From: Flavobacteriales bacterium
Lineage (GTDB): Bacteria; Bacteroidota; Bacteroidia; Flavobacteriales_F; PHOS-HE28
Assembly (NCBI GenBank): GCA_016699575.1
Contig: CP064979.1
Span: forward strand, 1,612,001 to 1,676,000
Length of the DNA stretch: 64,000 nucleotides
Direction of reading: 5' to 3'
Shown: piece by piece, positions 8,570 to 16,401 of the stretch
Layout: each line of letters opens with the position of its first letter
How positions within the stretch are numbered: the stretch's first letter is position 1
Notes under the pieces: generated by a model
Database searches by the model: none
Told to the model about the DNA's origin: nothing
Seen by the model: the letters and a program-made list of their open reading frames with translations, nothing else
Program-made: the position numbers and the translations under genes

Positions 8570-8705
8570 GGTAGAGGCTTTACGGGTGGCCAAGCTACAC
8601 GACCGGTCCGGCCAGTACGCCGTGGGGATAGCAACCGTGGCAGGGACCCCAGCGTCATTCCAACACGGACCTCCGTAGATTGGAGCGTTCCAAACATCCT
8701 TGGCC

Positions 8706-10598
8706 ATGAAAACACGCCTGATCCTCCCACTGGCCACGATCCTCATGATGGCAGCCGAACACGGTTCGGCCCAGAACATCGGCATCAACGTCAATGGCGC
8801 GGCACCTGACGCCAGTGCACTTCTGGACATCGATGCGACCGCTCTACCCGCAGCGAACAAGAAAGGGCTGCTAGTGCCTCGCGTTGCGTTGACGGCCACC
8901 AACGTTGCTGCACCAGTGGTTGCCCCGGCGCCCTCGTTGTTGGTCTACAACACCAACACCGCCGGTGTGGTGCCAACGAACGTTACGCCCGGTTACTACT
9001 ACTGGGATGGTGCGTGGGTCCGCTTTGCCACCACTGGCCAGTTGGGCTGGGGCCTGACGGGCAATGCAGGGACAGTGGCCGGCACCAACTTCATCGGAAC
9101 CACCGATGCGGTTGATTGGGTGATCAAGACCGGAGGTTCGGCGGCAACGAACGAACGCGCAAGGGTCCTCTCCGGTGGCCAGACCGTCGTGAACAATACC
9201 GGGCTTGGCACCAATACGAACGATGTGTTCTCGGTGTACTCTAACGCGACCACGAACGGCGCGACCGCGAACATTTCCGCGTTGGGTGCAAGGGCTATCA
9301 ACGGTTACGCATCAGGCACCGGTGTCGGTGTGTTCGGGACCAATAGCGGTAACGCTGCGACCACCTTCGGCATGCTGGCCACCGCCCCTGCCACCACCGG
9401 GACGGCCAACGCACTGCGCGCCGAAGCAGCCGCACCGAACAGCAGCGCCGTGATCGGCATTGCCAACACCAGTGCAGCGGCCATCCCCACCGCTACCACC
9501 ACCCGGGCCGTCCTTGGCCAAGTGAACGGGACGATCGCAGGGACCGGAGTGGGCATCGGTGTGTTGGGCGCCATCAACGCCACCATGACGACCGGCGATG
9601 CCCGCGGTGTGCAAGGGCAATCACCATCGGCGCTGGGCATCGGCGTTTTCGGTGTCAGCACATCCGCTGCTGTGACCAATAATCCCATTGGTGTGCTGGG
9701 TGGTGCATCGAGCAATACGGGGTTCGGTATGGATGCATACAACACCGGAGCAACCGGCACGGCGCTGATCGCGGAAGGCAACAACATCGGTGGTTTCTTC
9801 CTTACAGGTGGAAGTGGTGTGGCAAGCACGGGATCAGGAGTTGGCTTGTTCTCCCTGGCCACCACCGTGGCTTCCGGCACCGGCGTGCTCGGCGTGGGCA
9901 ACAACACAGGGGCTTTTGGGACCTTGGTAGCGGGCAGCGGACTTGCGGGCACTGGTACCTCGTTCGGGGTTTATGGTGTGGCCACGAGCAATGCGGTCGG
10001 AGCGGCAGGTGCGCCCGCACGAGCTGGCGGTTACTTCGTGAGCGGGACGGGTGGAACGCAATCCTTCACCTATGTGGCCTGCTACGAAGGTGGTGGTGTA
10101 CCCAGAAAGGTGATGGGCAATGGCACCGTGAACACAGTGGTGAAGAACACCTCGGGGCAGCAAGTGCTGCTTTCGGCCCCCGAAGCCCCCGAGAACCTGT
10201 TCCAGGATTACGGTCAAGGCATGCTGGTCAATGGCAGGGCGCATGTGGATCTCGATCCGACGCTGGCGCGGAACATCCTGGTGAACGAACAACATCCTCT
10301 GCGGGCCTTCGTGCAATTGCGTGGGGACTGCAACGGCGTTTTCGTGACGAACGAAACGGCCACCGGCTTCGATGTGATTGAGTTGAACGGCGGCACGAGC
10401 AACGTGGGATTCAATTGGACGGTGACGGCGAACCGCGCGAACGAGGTACTGCCCGACGGCACGGTGTGGAACTATGCCGAGGAACGTTTCCCGGTCACGC
10501 AAGGGGCGCAGGAAACAAAGGCCGTTGGTGTGGCGCAACGCAACGTGGCGGAACGGCCCACGGCGGTACGCGATGTGAACGCGGTAAGCGTGCCCTGA
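8706..10598 (+). CDS. Secreted Gly/Ala/Thr-rich repeat protein, tail-fibre-like
   Basis: The protein has 630 residues. A signal peptide (ending HGSAQ) is followed by an INVNGAAPDASALLDI motif and a GLLVPRV segment, typical of Bacteroidota secreted proteins that resemble phage tail fibres. Residues of about 140-460 are low-complexity repeats built on variants of GTGVGVFG and GVLG, likely a beta-helical or trimeric stalk. The C-terminal 130 residues form a denser domain with HPLRAFVQLRGDCNGVFV and FNWTVTANR. No T9SS sorting domain is visible. The start is ATG 8706; a TTG lies two codons earlier. The function is unknown, with a surface stalk or adhesin the likeliest reading. It is not part of a prophage. 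Confidence 0.7.
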   Translation: MKTRLILPLATILMMAAEHGSAQNIGINVNGAAPDASALLDIDATALPAANKKGLLVPRVALTATNVAAPVVAPAPSLLVYNTNTAGVVPTNVTPGYYYWDGAWVRFATTGQLGWGLTGNAGTVAGTNFIGTTDAVDWVIKTGGSAATNERARVLSGGQTVVNNTGLGTNTNDVFSVYSNATTNGATANISALGARAINGYASGTGVGVFGTNSGNAATTFGMLATAPATTGTANALRAEAAAPNSSAVIGIANTSAAAIPTATTTRAVLGQVNGTIAGTGVGIGVLGAINATMTTGDARGVQGQSPSALGIGVFGVSTSAAVTNNPIGVLGGASSNTGFGMDAYNTGATGTALIAEGNNIGGFFLTGGSGVASTGSGVGLFSLATTVASGTGVLGVGNNTGAFGTLVAGSGLAGTGTSFGVYGVATSNAVGAAGAPARAGGYFVSGTGGTQSFTYVACYEGGGVPRKVMGNGTVNTVVKNTSGQQVLLSAPEAPENLFQDYGQGMLVNGRAHVDLDPTLARNILVNEQHPLRAFVQLRGDCNGVFVTNETATGFDVIELNGGTSNVGFNWTVTANRANEVLPDGTVWNYAEERFPVTQGAQETKAVGVAQRNVAERPTAVRDVNAVSVP

Positions 10599-10606
10599 CC
10601 TGCTAG

Positions 10607-12733
10607 CTAACGCACACCACTGCCAGCGGGCATCCGTTCACCCGGCTGCACGAAGCGTAGGTTCCCTTCGGCGTCTTCGGCCATCAGCACCATGCCTTGG
10701 CTCTCGATGCCCTTCAACTTGCGCGGCTCCAGGTTGCACAGCAATAGCACTTGCTGGCCGGGCAGTTGCTCGGGAGCGTAGTACAGTGCGATGCCACTGA
10801 CCACGGTGCGCGGTGAGGCTTCACCGATGTCGATGGTCAACTTCAGGAGCTTGTCGGCCTTCGCGACCTTCTCCGCTGCTGTGATGGTGCCGATGCGCAG
10901 ATCGAGCGCGCCGAACTGGTCGAAGGGAATGTTCGGTTTCACCTCGGTTGTCGTTGGCGCGGAGGGGACGGCAGCGGGTTGTTCCATCGGCTTGTTGGCG
11001 TGAAGGCGTTCGACTTCCATTGCTATGGCCGCGTCATCGATCGGTTTGAAGAGATGCTCGGGCTTGCCGAGCGGGGCACCGGCCTTCACAAGGTCGGCTT
11101 TGAGCGCGTCGTCCCACCTGATGGCGCCCAGACCCAGCATGCCACGCAGTTTGGCGGTGGTGAAGGGCAGGAACGGATCAAGCACGACAGTGAGCGCCGC
11201 ACAGATGCGCAGGCTGTTGAACAGGATGGTGCGCACGCGAGCAGGATCGGTCTTCTCCAGCTTCCACGGCTCGGTGTCGGTGAGGTATTTGTTGCCGAGG
11301 CGCGCCACTTGCATCGCGCTGGCCATCGCATCGCGGAAACGGAAGCGGTCCACTTCGTCGGCGACTTTCGCGGGCAACGCGTTCAGCTCGGCCCACAACG
11401 CCAAGTCGCGCTCCTTCTCACCACTGTTCGCATAGGCACTGGAAGGCTCGGGCACCTTGCCGTCGTAGTACTTGTTGCACAGCACGAACACGCGCTGCAC
11501 GAAATTGCCCAGGATACTGACGAGCTCGTTGTTGTTCTTGTCCTGGAAATCCTTCCAAGTGAACTCGCTGTCCTTGAACTCCGGCAGGATGGAGGCCAAC
11601 GCGTAGCGCAGTTCGTCCTGGCGCCCGGGCCAGCGTTCGATGTAGTCGTGCAGCCAAACCGCCCAGTTGCGGCTGGTGCTCAGCTTCTGTCCTTCGAGGT
11701 TGAGGAACTCATTGGCCGGAACGTTCTGCGGCAGCACGAAACCGCCGTGCATCTTCAGCAGGATGGGGAAGATGATGCAGTGGAAAACGATGTTGTCCTT
11801 GCCGATGAAGTGCAACAGGCGTGTGTCGTCGTTCTTCCACCACTTCTCCCATTCAACGCCATTGTCGGCTGCCCACTGCTTTGTTGCACTGATGTATCCG
11901 ATGGGCGCATCGAGCCACACGTAAAGGACTTTGCCATCGGCATTCGGCAAGGGCACGGGCACGCCCCAGTCGAGATCGCGGGTCATGGCGCGCGGGCGCA
12001 GGCCTTCTTTCAACCAGCTGTTGCATTGGCCGAGCACTTGGGGTTTCCATTCACCGGCATCGTGCTGATGCTCACCATCGAGCATGCCGGTGTTGATCCA
12101 CTCCTCCACCCATTGCTGGGCCCGGTCCATGGGCAAGTACCAGTGCCTGGTGGGCTTCAGTACCGGTGCACTCCCGCTCAGTGTGCTGCGCACGTCCTTC
12201 AGTTCCTTCGGGCTGAGGGCTGTTCCGCACTTCTCGCACTGGTCGCCGTAGGCATCGGGGTTGGCACACACAGGGCATGTGCCTTTGATGTACCGATCGG
12301 CCAGGAATTGTTTCGCCTCCTCGTCGTAGTACTGTTGTTCCTCTTGCTCGGTGAACGCACCGTTCTTGTGCAATTGCAGGAAGAAGTCCTGACTGGTCTT
12401 GTGGTGCAGTTCGCTACTGGTACGGTGGTAGATGTCGAAGTGGATGCCGAAGTCCGTGAAGGCCTTTCCCATCATCGCGTGGTACTTGTCCACGATGGCG
12501 CGCGGGGTGGTGCCTTCCTTGAGCGCACGGATGGTGATGGCCGCGCCGTGCTCGTCGCTGCCGCAGATGAAGAGCACCTCTTTGCCACGGGCCCGCAGGC
12601 AGCGCACGTAAATGTCCGCAGGCAGGTAGGCGCCTGCGATGTGGCCGATGTGCAAGGGCCCGTTCGCGTAGGGCAACGCGGCAGTGACCGTGGTCCGTTT
12701 TATCTCCTTCACTGTGTCGGGAACTCGCGGCAT
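10607..12733 (-). CDS. metG: Methionine--tRNA ligase
   Basis: This 708-residue enzyme charges tRNA-Met and initiator tRNA with methionine. The HIGH signature is near residue 28. The zinc knuckle follows (CPVC then CEKC, around residues 145-165). A KLSTS version of the KMSKS loop is near 350, then the anticodon-binding helical domain. Residues of about 590-708 form the C-terminal EMAPII/Trbp111-like tRNA-binding domain (FGALDLRIGTI) that allows dimerisation. The length is normal for the long MetG type. The start at 12733 (MPRVPDTV) is chosen because upstream in-frame sequence overlaps the divergent LD-carboxypeptidase gene. A TATCTTGC box lies at 12749-12756. Confidence 0.97.
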   Translation of the reverse strand: MPRVPDTVKEIKRTTVTAALPYANGPLHIGHIAGAYLPADIYVRCLRARGKEVLFICGSDEHGAAITIRALKEGTTPRAIVDKYHAMMGKAFTDFGIHFDIYHRTSSELHHKTSQDFFLQLHKNGAFTEQEEQQYYDEEAKQFLADRYIKGTCPVCANPDAYGDQCEKCGTALSPKELKDVRSTLSGSAPVLKPTRHWYLPMDRAQQWVEEWINTGMLDGEHQHDAGEWKPQVLGQCNSWLKEGLRPRAMTRDLDWGVPVPLPNADGKVLYVWLDAPIGYISATKQWAADNGVEWEKWWKNDDTRLLHFIGKDNIVFHCIIFPILLKMHGGFVLPQNVPANEFLNLEGQKLSTSRNWAVWLHDYIERWPGRQDELRYALASILPEFKDSEFTWKDFQDKNNNELVSILGNFVQRVFVLCNKYYDGKVPEPSSAYANSGEKERDLALWAELNALPAKVADEVDRFRFRDAMASAMQVARLGNKYLTDTEPWKLEKTDPARVRTILFNSLRICAALTVVLDPFLPFTTAKLRGMLGLGAIRWDDALKADLVKAGAPLGKPEHLFKPIDDAAIAMEVERLHANKPMEQPAAVPSAPTTTEVKPNIPFDQFGALDLRIGTITAAEKVAKADKLLKLTIDIGEASPRTVVSGIALYYAPEQLPGQQVLLLCNLEPRKLKGIESQGMVLMAEDAEGNLRFVQPGERMPAGSGVR

Positions 12734-12748
12734 TTGCGCGATCGGCGT

Positions 12749-12770
12749 GCAAGATAGCCGCGCACTTTCG
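12749..12770. promoter_or_regulatory. Divergent promoter boxes between metG and the LD-carboxypeptidase gene
   Basis: The 42-base space between the two start codons holds TATCTTGC on the minus strand (12749-12756, facing metG) and CACTTTCG on the plus strand (12763-12770), five bases before the ATG at 12776. Both are close to the Bacteroidetes -7 consensus. The spacing leaves almost no leader for the plus-strand gene. Confidence 0.35.
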
Positions 12771-12775
12771 CATGC

Positions 12776-13723
12776 ATGAGCAGCCTCGTCCGTCCGCCTT
12801 ACCTGCAGCCCGGCGACACCATCGCCATTGTTCCCACGGCGCGCGCCATCGAGCAGGAAGAACTTCAGGATGGCATCGCGCTGGCCGAGCGCTGGGGGCT
12901 CAAGGTGCGCCTGGGGCAAGGCATTGGCCGCAAACACTTCCAACAGGCCGGTACCGCTGAAGAGCGCGCGGCGGACCTGCAAGCCGCCATCGATGATCCG
13001 GCGGTGAAAGCGATCTGGTGCGCGCGCGGCGGTTATGGCACGGTGCACTTGTTGGAGCATCTGCGTTTTGATGCTTTGCTGACGCAACCGAAGTGGCTGG
13101 TCGGCTTCAGCGACATCACCGTGCTGCACAATGCGCTGCACAACCTCGGCGTGTGCTCACTGCACGCGCAAATGCCTTTCATGGTGGGCGCAAAGACCCC
13201 TGAAACGCGGGAGACATTGCGCAAGGCGCTCTTCGGCGAGGACTACGCCATCACCACCCCGGCGCACGCTTTCAACAGGAACGGGGAAGCCACGGGCGTG
13301 CTCATCGGCGGCAATCTCTCCGTGCTCTGCTCACTGCGCGGCACATCATACGACATCGATCCGCGTGGTAAGATCCTGCTTCTTGAAGACCTCGATGAGC
13401 TGCTCTACCACCTGGACCGCATGGTGATGAACCTGCAGGTCGGCGGCTGGTTCAGCGGGCTTGCCGGTCTGGTGCTCGGTCACATGATCAAGATGCACGA
13501 CCTGAAAGAAACCGATCCCTTCGGGCAGCATGCGGAAGAGATCATCTCCCGCGCGATCGGCAATACCTCGTATCCCGTCTGTTTCAATTTCCCCGCCGAC
13601 CACGACGCCGACAATCGCGCACTGGTGCTGGGCCAAAAGACGAAGCTCAGCGTCACCTCGGAAGGTGCAACGCTGAGCTATGCGTCCTCCTTCCCCACCG
13701 GGGAAGGCCGGGATAGGGTCTAG
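12776..13723 (+). CDS. LD-carboxypeptidase, S66 family
   Basis: This 315-residue protein matches the murein tetrapeptide LD-carboxypeptidase/MccF family. The N-terminal lobe opens with PPYLQPGDTIAIV and carries the nucleophile Ser112 in GFSDIT. The C-terminal lobe has LLLEDLDE and a PADHDADN segment consistent with the Glu and His of the Ser-Glu-His triad. The usual role is removal of the terminal D-alanine from peptidoglycan tetrapeptides in the cytoplasm during recycling. No signal peptide is seen. Its stop overlaps the stop of the convergent DUF4412 gene by four bases. Confidence 0.92.
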   Translation: MSSLVRPPYLQPGDTIAIVPTARAIEQEELQDGIALAERWGLKVRLGQGIGRKHFQQAGTAEERAADLQAAIDDPAVKAIWCARGGYGTVHLLEHLRFDALLTQPKWLVGFSDITVLHNALHNLGVCSLHAQMPFMVGAKTPETRETLRKALFGEDYAITTPAHAFNRNGEATGVLIGGNLSVLCSLRGTSYDIDPRGKILLLEDLDELLYHLDRMVMNLQVGGWFSGLAGLVLGHMIKMHDLKETDPFGQHAEEIISRAIGNTSYPVCFNFPADHDADNRALVLGQKTKLSVTSEGATLSYASSFPTGEGRDRV

Positions 13724-14361
13724 TTGCGCTCGAACTTGTTGTAATCGCCCGGGATCTCGAACAGTGCGGGTTTCTGCACGCCCTTGGTCACCTTGGTCAC
13801 TTCCAGTTTGCTCACCTCGCTGCCGTCGAGCTTCTGCTCTACGCCCAGCAACGGGAACACACCGGCGGCACCGTCGATCTCCAGGAAGAACACGGCCTGC
13901 TCGTCCTTGCGGTTCAGTGTTTCCAAAAGTGGAATGAAGAAGTTGAACTCGTCGGCGGCAACCCAATAGGTGATGTTGCGGTCCTCCGCTGTGCTCTTCA
14001 CCACCCACTTCTCGCACTTGTAACCGGCCATGTCGCGCATTTCGCCGGTCTTCTTCACCTCGGTCTTCACGTCCTTGGGCAGGCGCATGTTCGGAACATC
14101 CATGTACAGTTTTCGCTCCGGGCTCAACGCGTACACTGTGCGGTCCTTGGTGTCCACGAGCATGATGCCCTGCACCTCACCGCGCGAGTTGATCTCCTCG
14201 ATGCGCACGTGGTCGCCCTTCACGTAGTACTTGTAATTGGTGACCACGGGACCGGTGGTCTTCGTGAATTCGATGGTGCCCTCGAAGGCTTGGGCCGAAG
14301 CGGTGAAGGCCAAGGCGGTGCCGAAAGTCAGGGCGGTGAGGCTGCGGAGGATGGCTTGCAT
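13720..14361 (-). CDS. Secreted DUF4412 family protein
   Basis: This 213-residue protein has a signal peptide (ending ASAQA) followed by a DUF4412 domain: FEGTIEF at the mature start, then YYVKGDHVRIEE, a middle VDTKDRTVYALSPE and a MAGYKCEKW segment. The family is periplasmic or outer-membrane-associated, resembles lipoprotein-carrier folds, and has no established function. It is convergent with the LD-carboxypeptidase gene and overlaps it by four bases. Confidence 0.88.
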   Translation of the reverse strand: MQAILRSLTALTFGTALAFTASAQAFEGTIEFTKTTGPVVTNYKYYVKGDHVRIEEINSRGEVQGIMLVDTKDRTVYALSPERKLYMDVPNMRLPKDVKTEVKKTGEMRDMAGYKCEKWVVKSTAEDRNITYWVAADEFNFFIPLLETLNRKDEQAVFFLEIDGAAGVFPLLGVEQKLDGSEVSKLEVTKVTKGVQKPALFEIPGDYNKFERN

Positions 14362-14417
14362 GGTTCTGAGGCTACTTACCGTTCCGGGGTGAAAGGCAGG
14401 GGTTAGGGCCGAAGCGG

Positions 14418-14438
14418 CCGAAAGTTCCCGACTTTCGG
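14418..14438. repeat. Palindrome CCGAAAGT/ACTTTCGG between divergent genes
   Basis: An 8-bp perfect inverted repeat with a 5-base spacer lies between the DUF4412 gene (minus, start 14361) and the YraN gene (plus, start 14495). Each arm contains CTTTCG, the 3' half of the promoter box seen elsewhere, so it may serve both directions or bind a dimeric regulator. Confidence 0.4.
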
Positions 14439-14494
14439 GGCCTTCAACGGGCGGTTGGTCGATGGGTTACGCACAACCGGCCGTTCCTTACCAC

Positions 14495-14860
14495 ATGGCT
14501 GAACACTTGGACACGGGCGCTGGCGGTGAGCAACTGGCATGCCGCTACTTGGAGGGCAAGGGGTTCCGCATCTTGGAGCGCAACTGGCGCAGTGGGCAGA
14601 ACGAGCTGGACATCATCTGCACCAACGGGCGTTTCCTGGTGGTGGTGGAGGTGAAGACGCGCCGCAGCAGCAAGTGGGGCGAACCCGAAATGGCCGTGAA
14701 CAAGGCCAAGCGCACTGGTATCATGCGCGCCACACAGAACTACTTGAACAAGACCGGCAATGAACTGGAGGTGCGCTACGACATCGTGAGCGTGACCCTG
14801 GGCCCCGGCGACCCGCAGATCGAACACATCCCCGACGCTTTCTATCCCACACTGAAATGA
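14495..14860 (+). CDS. YraN family (UPF0102) endonuclease-like protein
   Basis: This 121-residue protein has the UPF0102 layout: GEQLACRYL, GFRILERNWRSGQNELDII, then VVVEVKTR. The acidic and lysine residues (E..D..EVK) form a PD-(D/E)XK nuclease-like core. The family is near-universal in bacteria, and its role is still unclear. ATG 14495 (MAEHLDTG) is preferred over 14462 because the family normally begins a few residues before GE.LA. Its stop overlaps the next start as ATGA. Confidence 0.9.
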   Translation: MAEHLDTGAGGEQLACRYLEGKGFRILERNWRSGQNELDIICTNGRFLVVVEVKTRRSSKWGEPEMAVNKAKRTGIMRATQNYLNKTGNELEVRYDIVSVTLGPGDPQIEHIPDAFYPTLK

Positions 14861-16272
14861 AGCCCCGCAGCAACGCCCGCCGTGATGGTGGCCCCACCTC
14901 CCGTTCCAACGATCGTCCCGCACACCCCTCTCGGTCCGGAGCCCGTCCGCGCCGCGACGATGATGCCCCGCCCCACCGCCGGGATGATGACGAGGAACGC
15001 CCACGCCGCGCTGCACGCAGTGATGGCGAGGAACGCCCCTCCCGCAGTGGACCTGCGCGCGATGGCCGCAGCCGCAGCGAACGGCCGAGCCGCCCCGCCC
15101 CGCGCGACCGCCGCGACGATCGCCCCGACCGTGATGGACGGGCCCGGCCAGACGGGCAGGCCCGTCGCGATGACGCTCCCAGGCCCAGGGCCCCGCGCCG
15201 CAGTGATGACAGCACCGGCGATCGTGTGCGCCGCACCTTCAGAAAAGATGACGGCGACCGACCGGCACGTGCGCCATACCGCCGCGATAGCCGCCCTGAC
15301 GACCGTGGTAGTGAGCGCCGCCAACGCCCCGATGACCGCCGCAGCTATGGCGACCGGCCTTCGCGCCCACCGTACCGCAGCGGCGATCGTGGAACGGACC
15401 GTCCTTATCCACGCAAAGCACGCCCCGACTTCCGCAGGGACGATGACCGCGGAGCGCGCAGCGGTGATCGGCCGTACCGTGGTCGCCCGGAGCGCGACTT
15501 CACCCCGAACCGCACAGGACAGGGCCGTGGCCGCGCGCCCAAGCGCAAGCAAGAAGCCAGGCCCGACCATGTGCGCCTCAATCGGTTCATTGCCAACGCC
15601 GGCATCTGCAGCCGCCGCGAGGCCGATGACCTCATTGTGGCGGGCGCCGTTATGGTGAACGGGAACGTGATCACCGAACTCGGCACCTTGGTAGGGCCGA
15701 ACGACACGGTGCACTACGGCGGCCAGCGCATCAGCACGGAGAAAAAGCGCTATGTGCTCATCAACAAGCCGAAGGATACCATCACCACCACGGACGACCC
15801 GCACGACCGCCGCACGGTGATGGCCCTGGTGGCCGACGCCTGTCAAGAACGCATCTATCCCGTTGGCCGATTGGACCGTAACACAACCGGGGTTCTTCTG
15901 CTGACCAACGACGGTGATCTGGCCAAGAAGCTCACCCACCCCAGCCACGGCGCCGAGAAGCTCTACCACGTAACCCTCGACAAGAAGGTGGCCGTGAAAG
16001 ACCTGCGCCAGCTCACCGAGGGTGTTGCCTTGGAGGATGGTCCGGCGGCAGCCGACGAGGCCAGTTATGTAGGCGACAAGAAGGACGAGGTAGGCCTGAA
16101 GCTCCACATGGGCCGCAACCGCGTGGTGCGCCGCATGTTCGAGGCCTTGGGCTACGAGGTGGTGAAGCTGGACCGCGTCGTTTTCGCGGGCCTTACCAAG
16201 AAGGAGCTGCAACGCGGAGAGTGGCGCCACCTTACCGAGCAGGAGGTTGGCTGGTTGAAGCGCATGAAGTGA
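14857..16272 (+). CDS. RluB/RsuA-family pseudouridine synthase with long Arg/Asp-rich N-terminal extension
   Basis: The protein has 471 residues. Residues 1 to about 235 are low-complexity Arg, Asp, Pro and Ser, with many DRR, RPS and DDR tracts. An S4 RNA-binding domain begins near 238 (VRLNRFIANAGICSRREAD), followed by the RsuA/RluB catalytic domain with GRLDRNTTG near 336, which contains the catalytic Asp, and GRNRVVRRMFEALG near the end. It converts uridine to pseudouridine in rRNA, probably 23S. It is coupled to yraN by a 4-base overlap. Charged disordered extensions on this enzyme are common in Bacteroidota and probably bind RNA or ribosomes. Confidence 0.93.
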   Translation: MKPRSNARRDGGPTSRSNDRPAHPSRSGARPRRDDDAPPHRRDDDEERPRRAARSDGEERPSRSGPARDGRSRSERPSRPAPRDRRDDRPDRDGRARPDGQARRDDAPRPRAPRRSDDSTGDRVRRTFRKDDGDRPARAPYRRDSRPDDRGSERRQRPDDRRSYGDRPSRPPYRSGDRGTDRPYPRKARPDFRRDDDRGARSGDRPYRGRPERDFTPNRTGQGRGRAPKRKQEARPDHVRLNRFIANAGICSRREADDLIVAGAVMVNGNVITELGTLVGPNDTVHYGGQRISTEKKRYVLINKPKDTITTTDDPHDRRTVMALVADACQERIYPVGRLDRNTTGVLLLTNDGDLAKKLTHPSHGAEKLYHVTLDKKVAVKDLRQLTEGVALEDGPAAADEASYVGDKKDEVGLKLHMGRNRVVRRMFEALGYEVVKLDRVVFAGLTKKELQRGEWRHLTEQEVGWLKRMK

Positions 16273-16401
16273 TTTTGCGTTCCAGCCAGTAGCCGGACAC
16301 TTCGCAGCGCCCCCGGCACGTTCTCTGCCCACACCTGCCTGTGGAGGAACAGCGCGTTGCCAGCGCAAGGCGCCCTTTCCCTCCCGGTAGTTTTCGCGGT
16401 C

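Noticed and set aside
8706..10598. Prophage remnant
   Set aside because: The fibre-like protein has a signal peptide, and neither neighbour nor any other gene in the window is phage-related.
10979..12757. 592-codon plus-strand open frame opposite metG
   Set aside because: metG is complete with HIGH and KLSTS motifs; the opposite frame is antisense noise.
14842..16368. 508-codon open frame on the minus strand opposite the pseudouridine synthase
   Set aside because: The plus strand has the clear S4 and catalytic motifs. The antisense frame is a by-product of GC-rich, Arg/Asp-coding sequence and has no recognisable domain.
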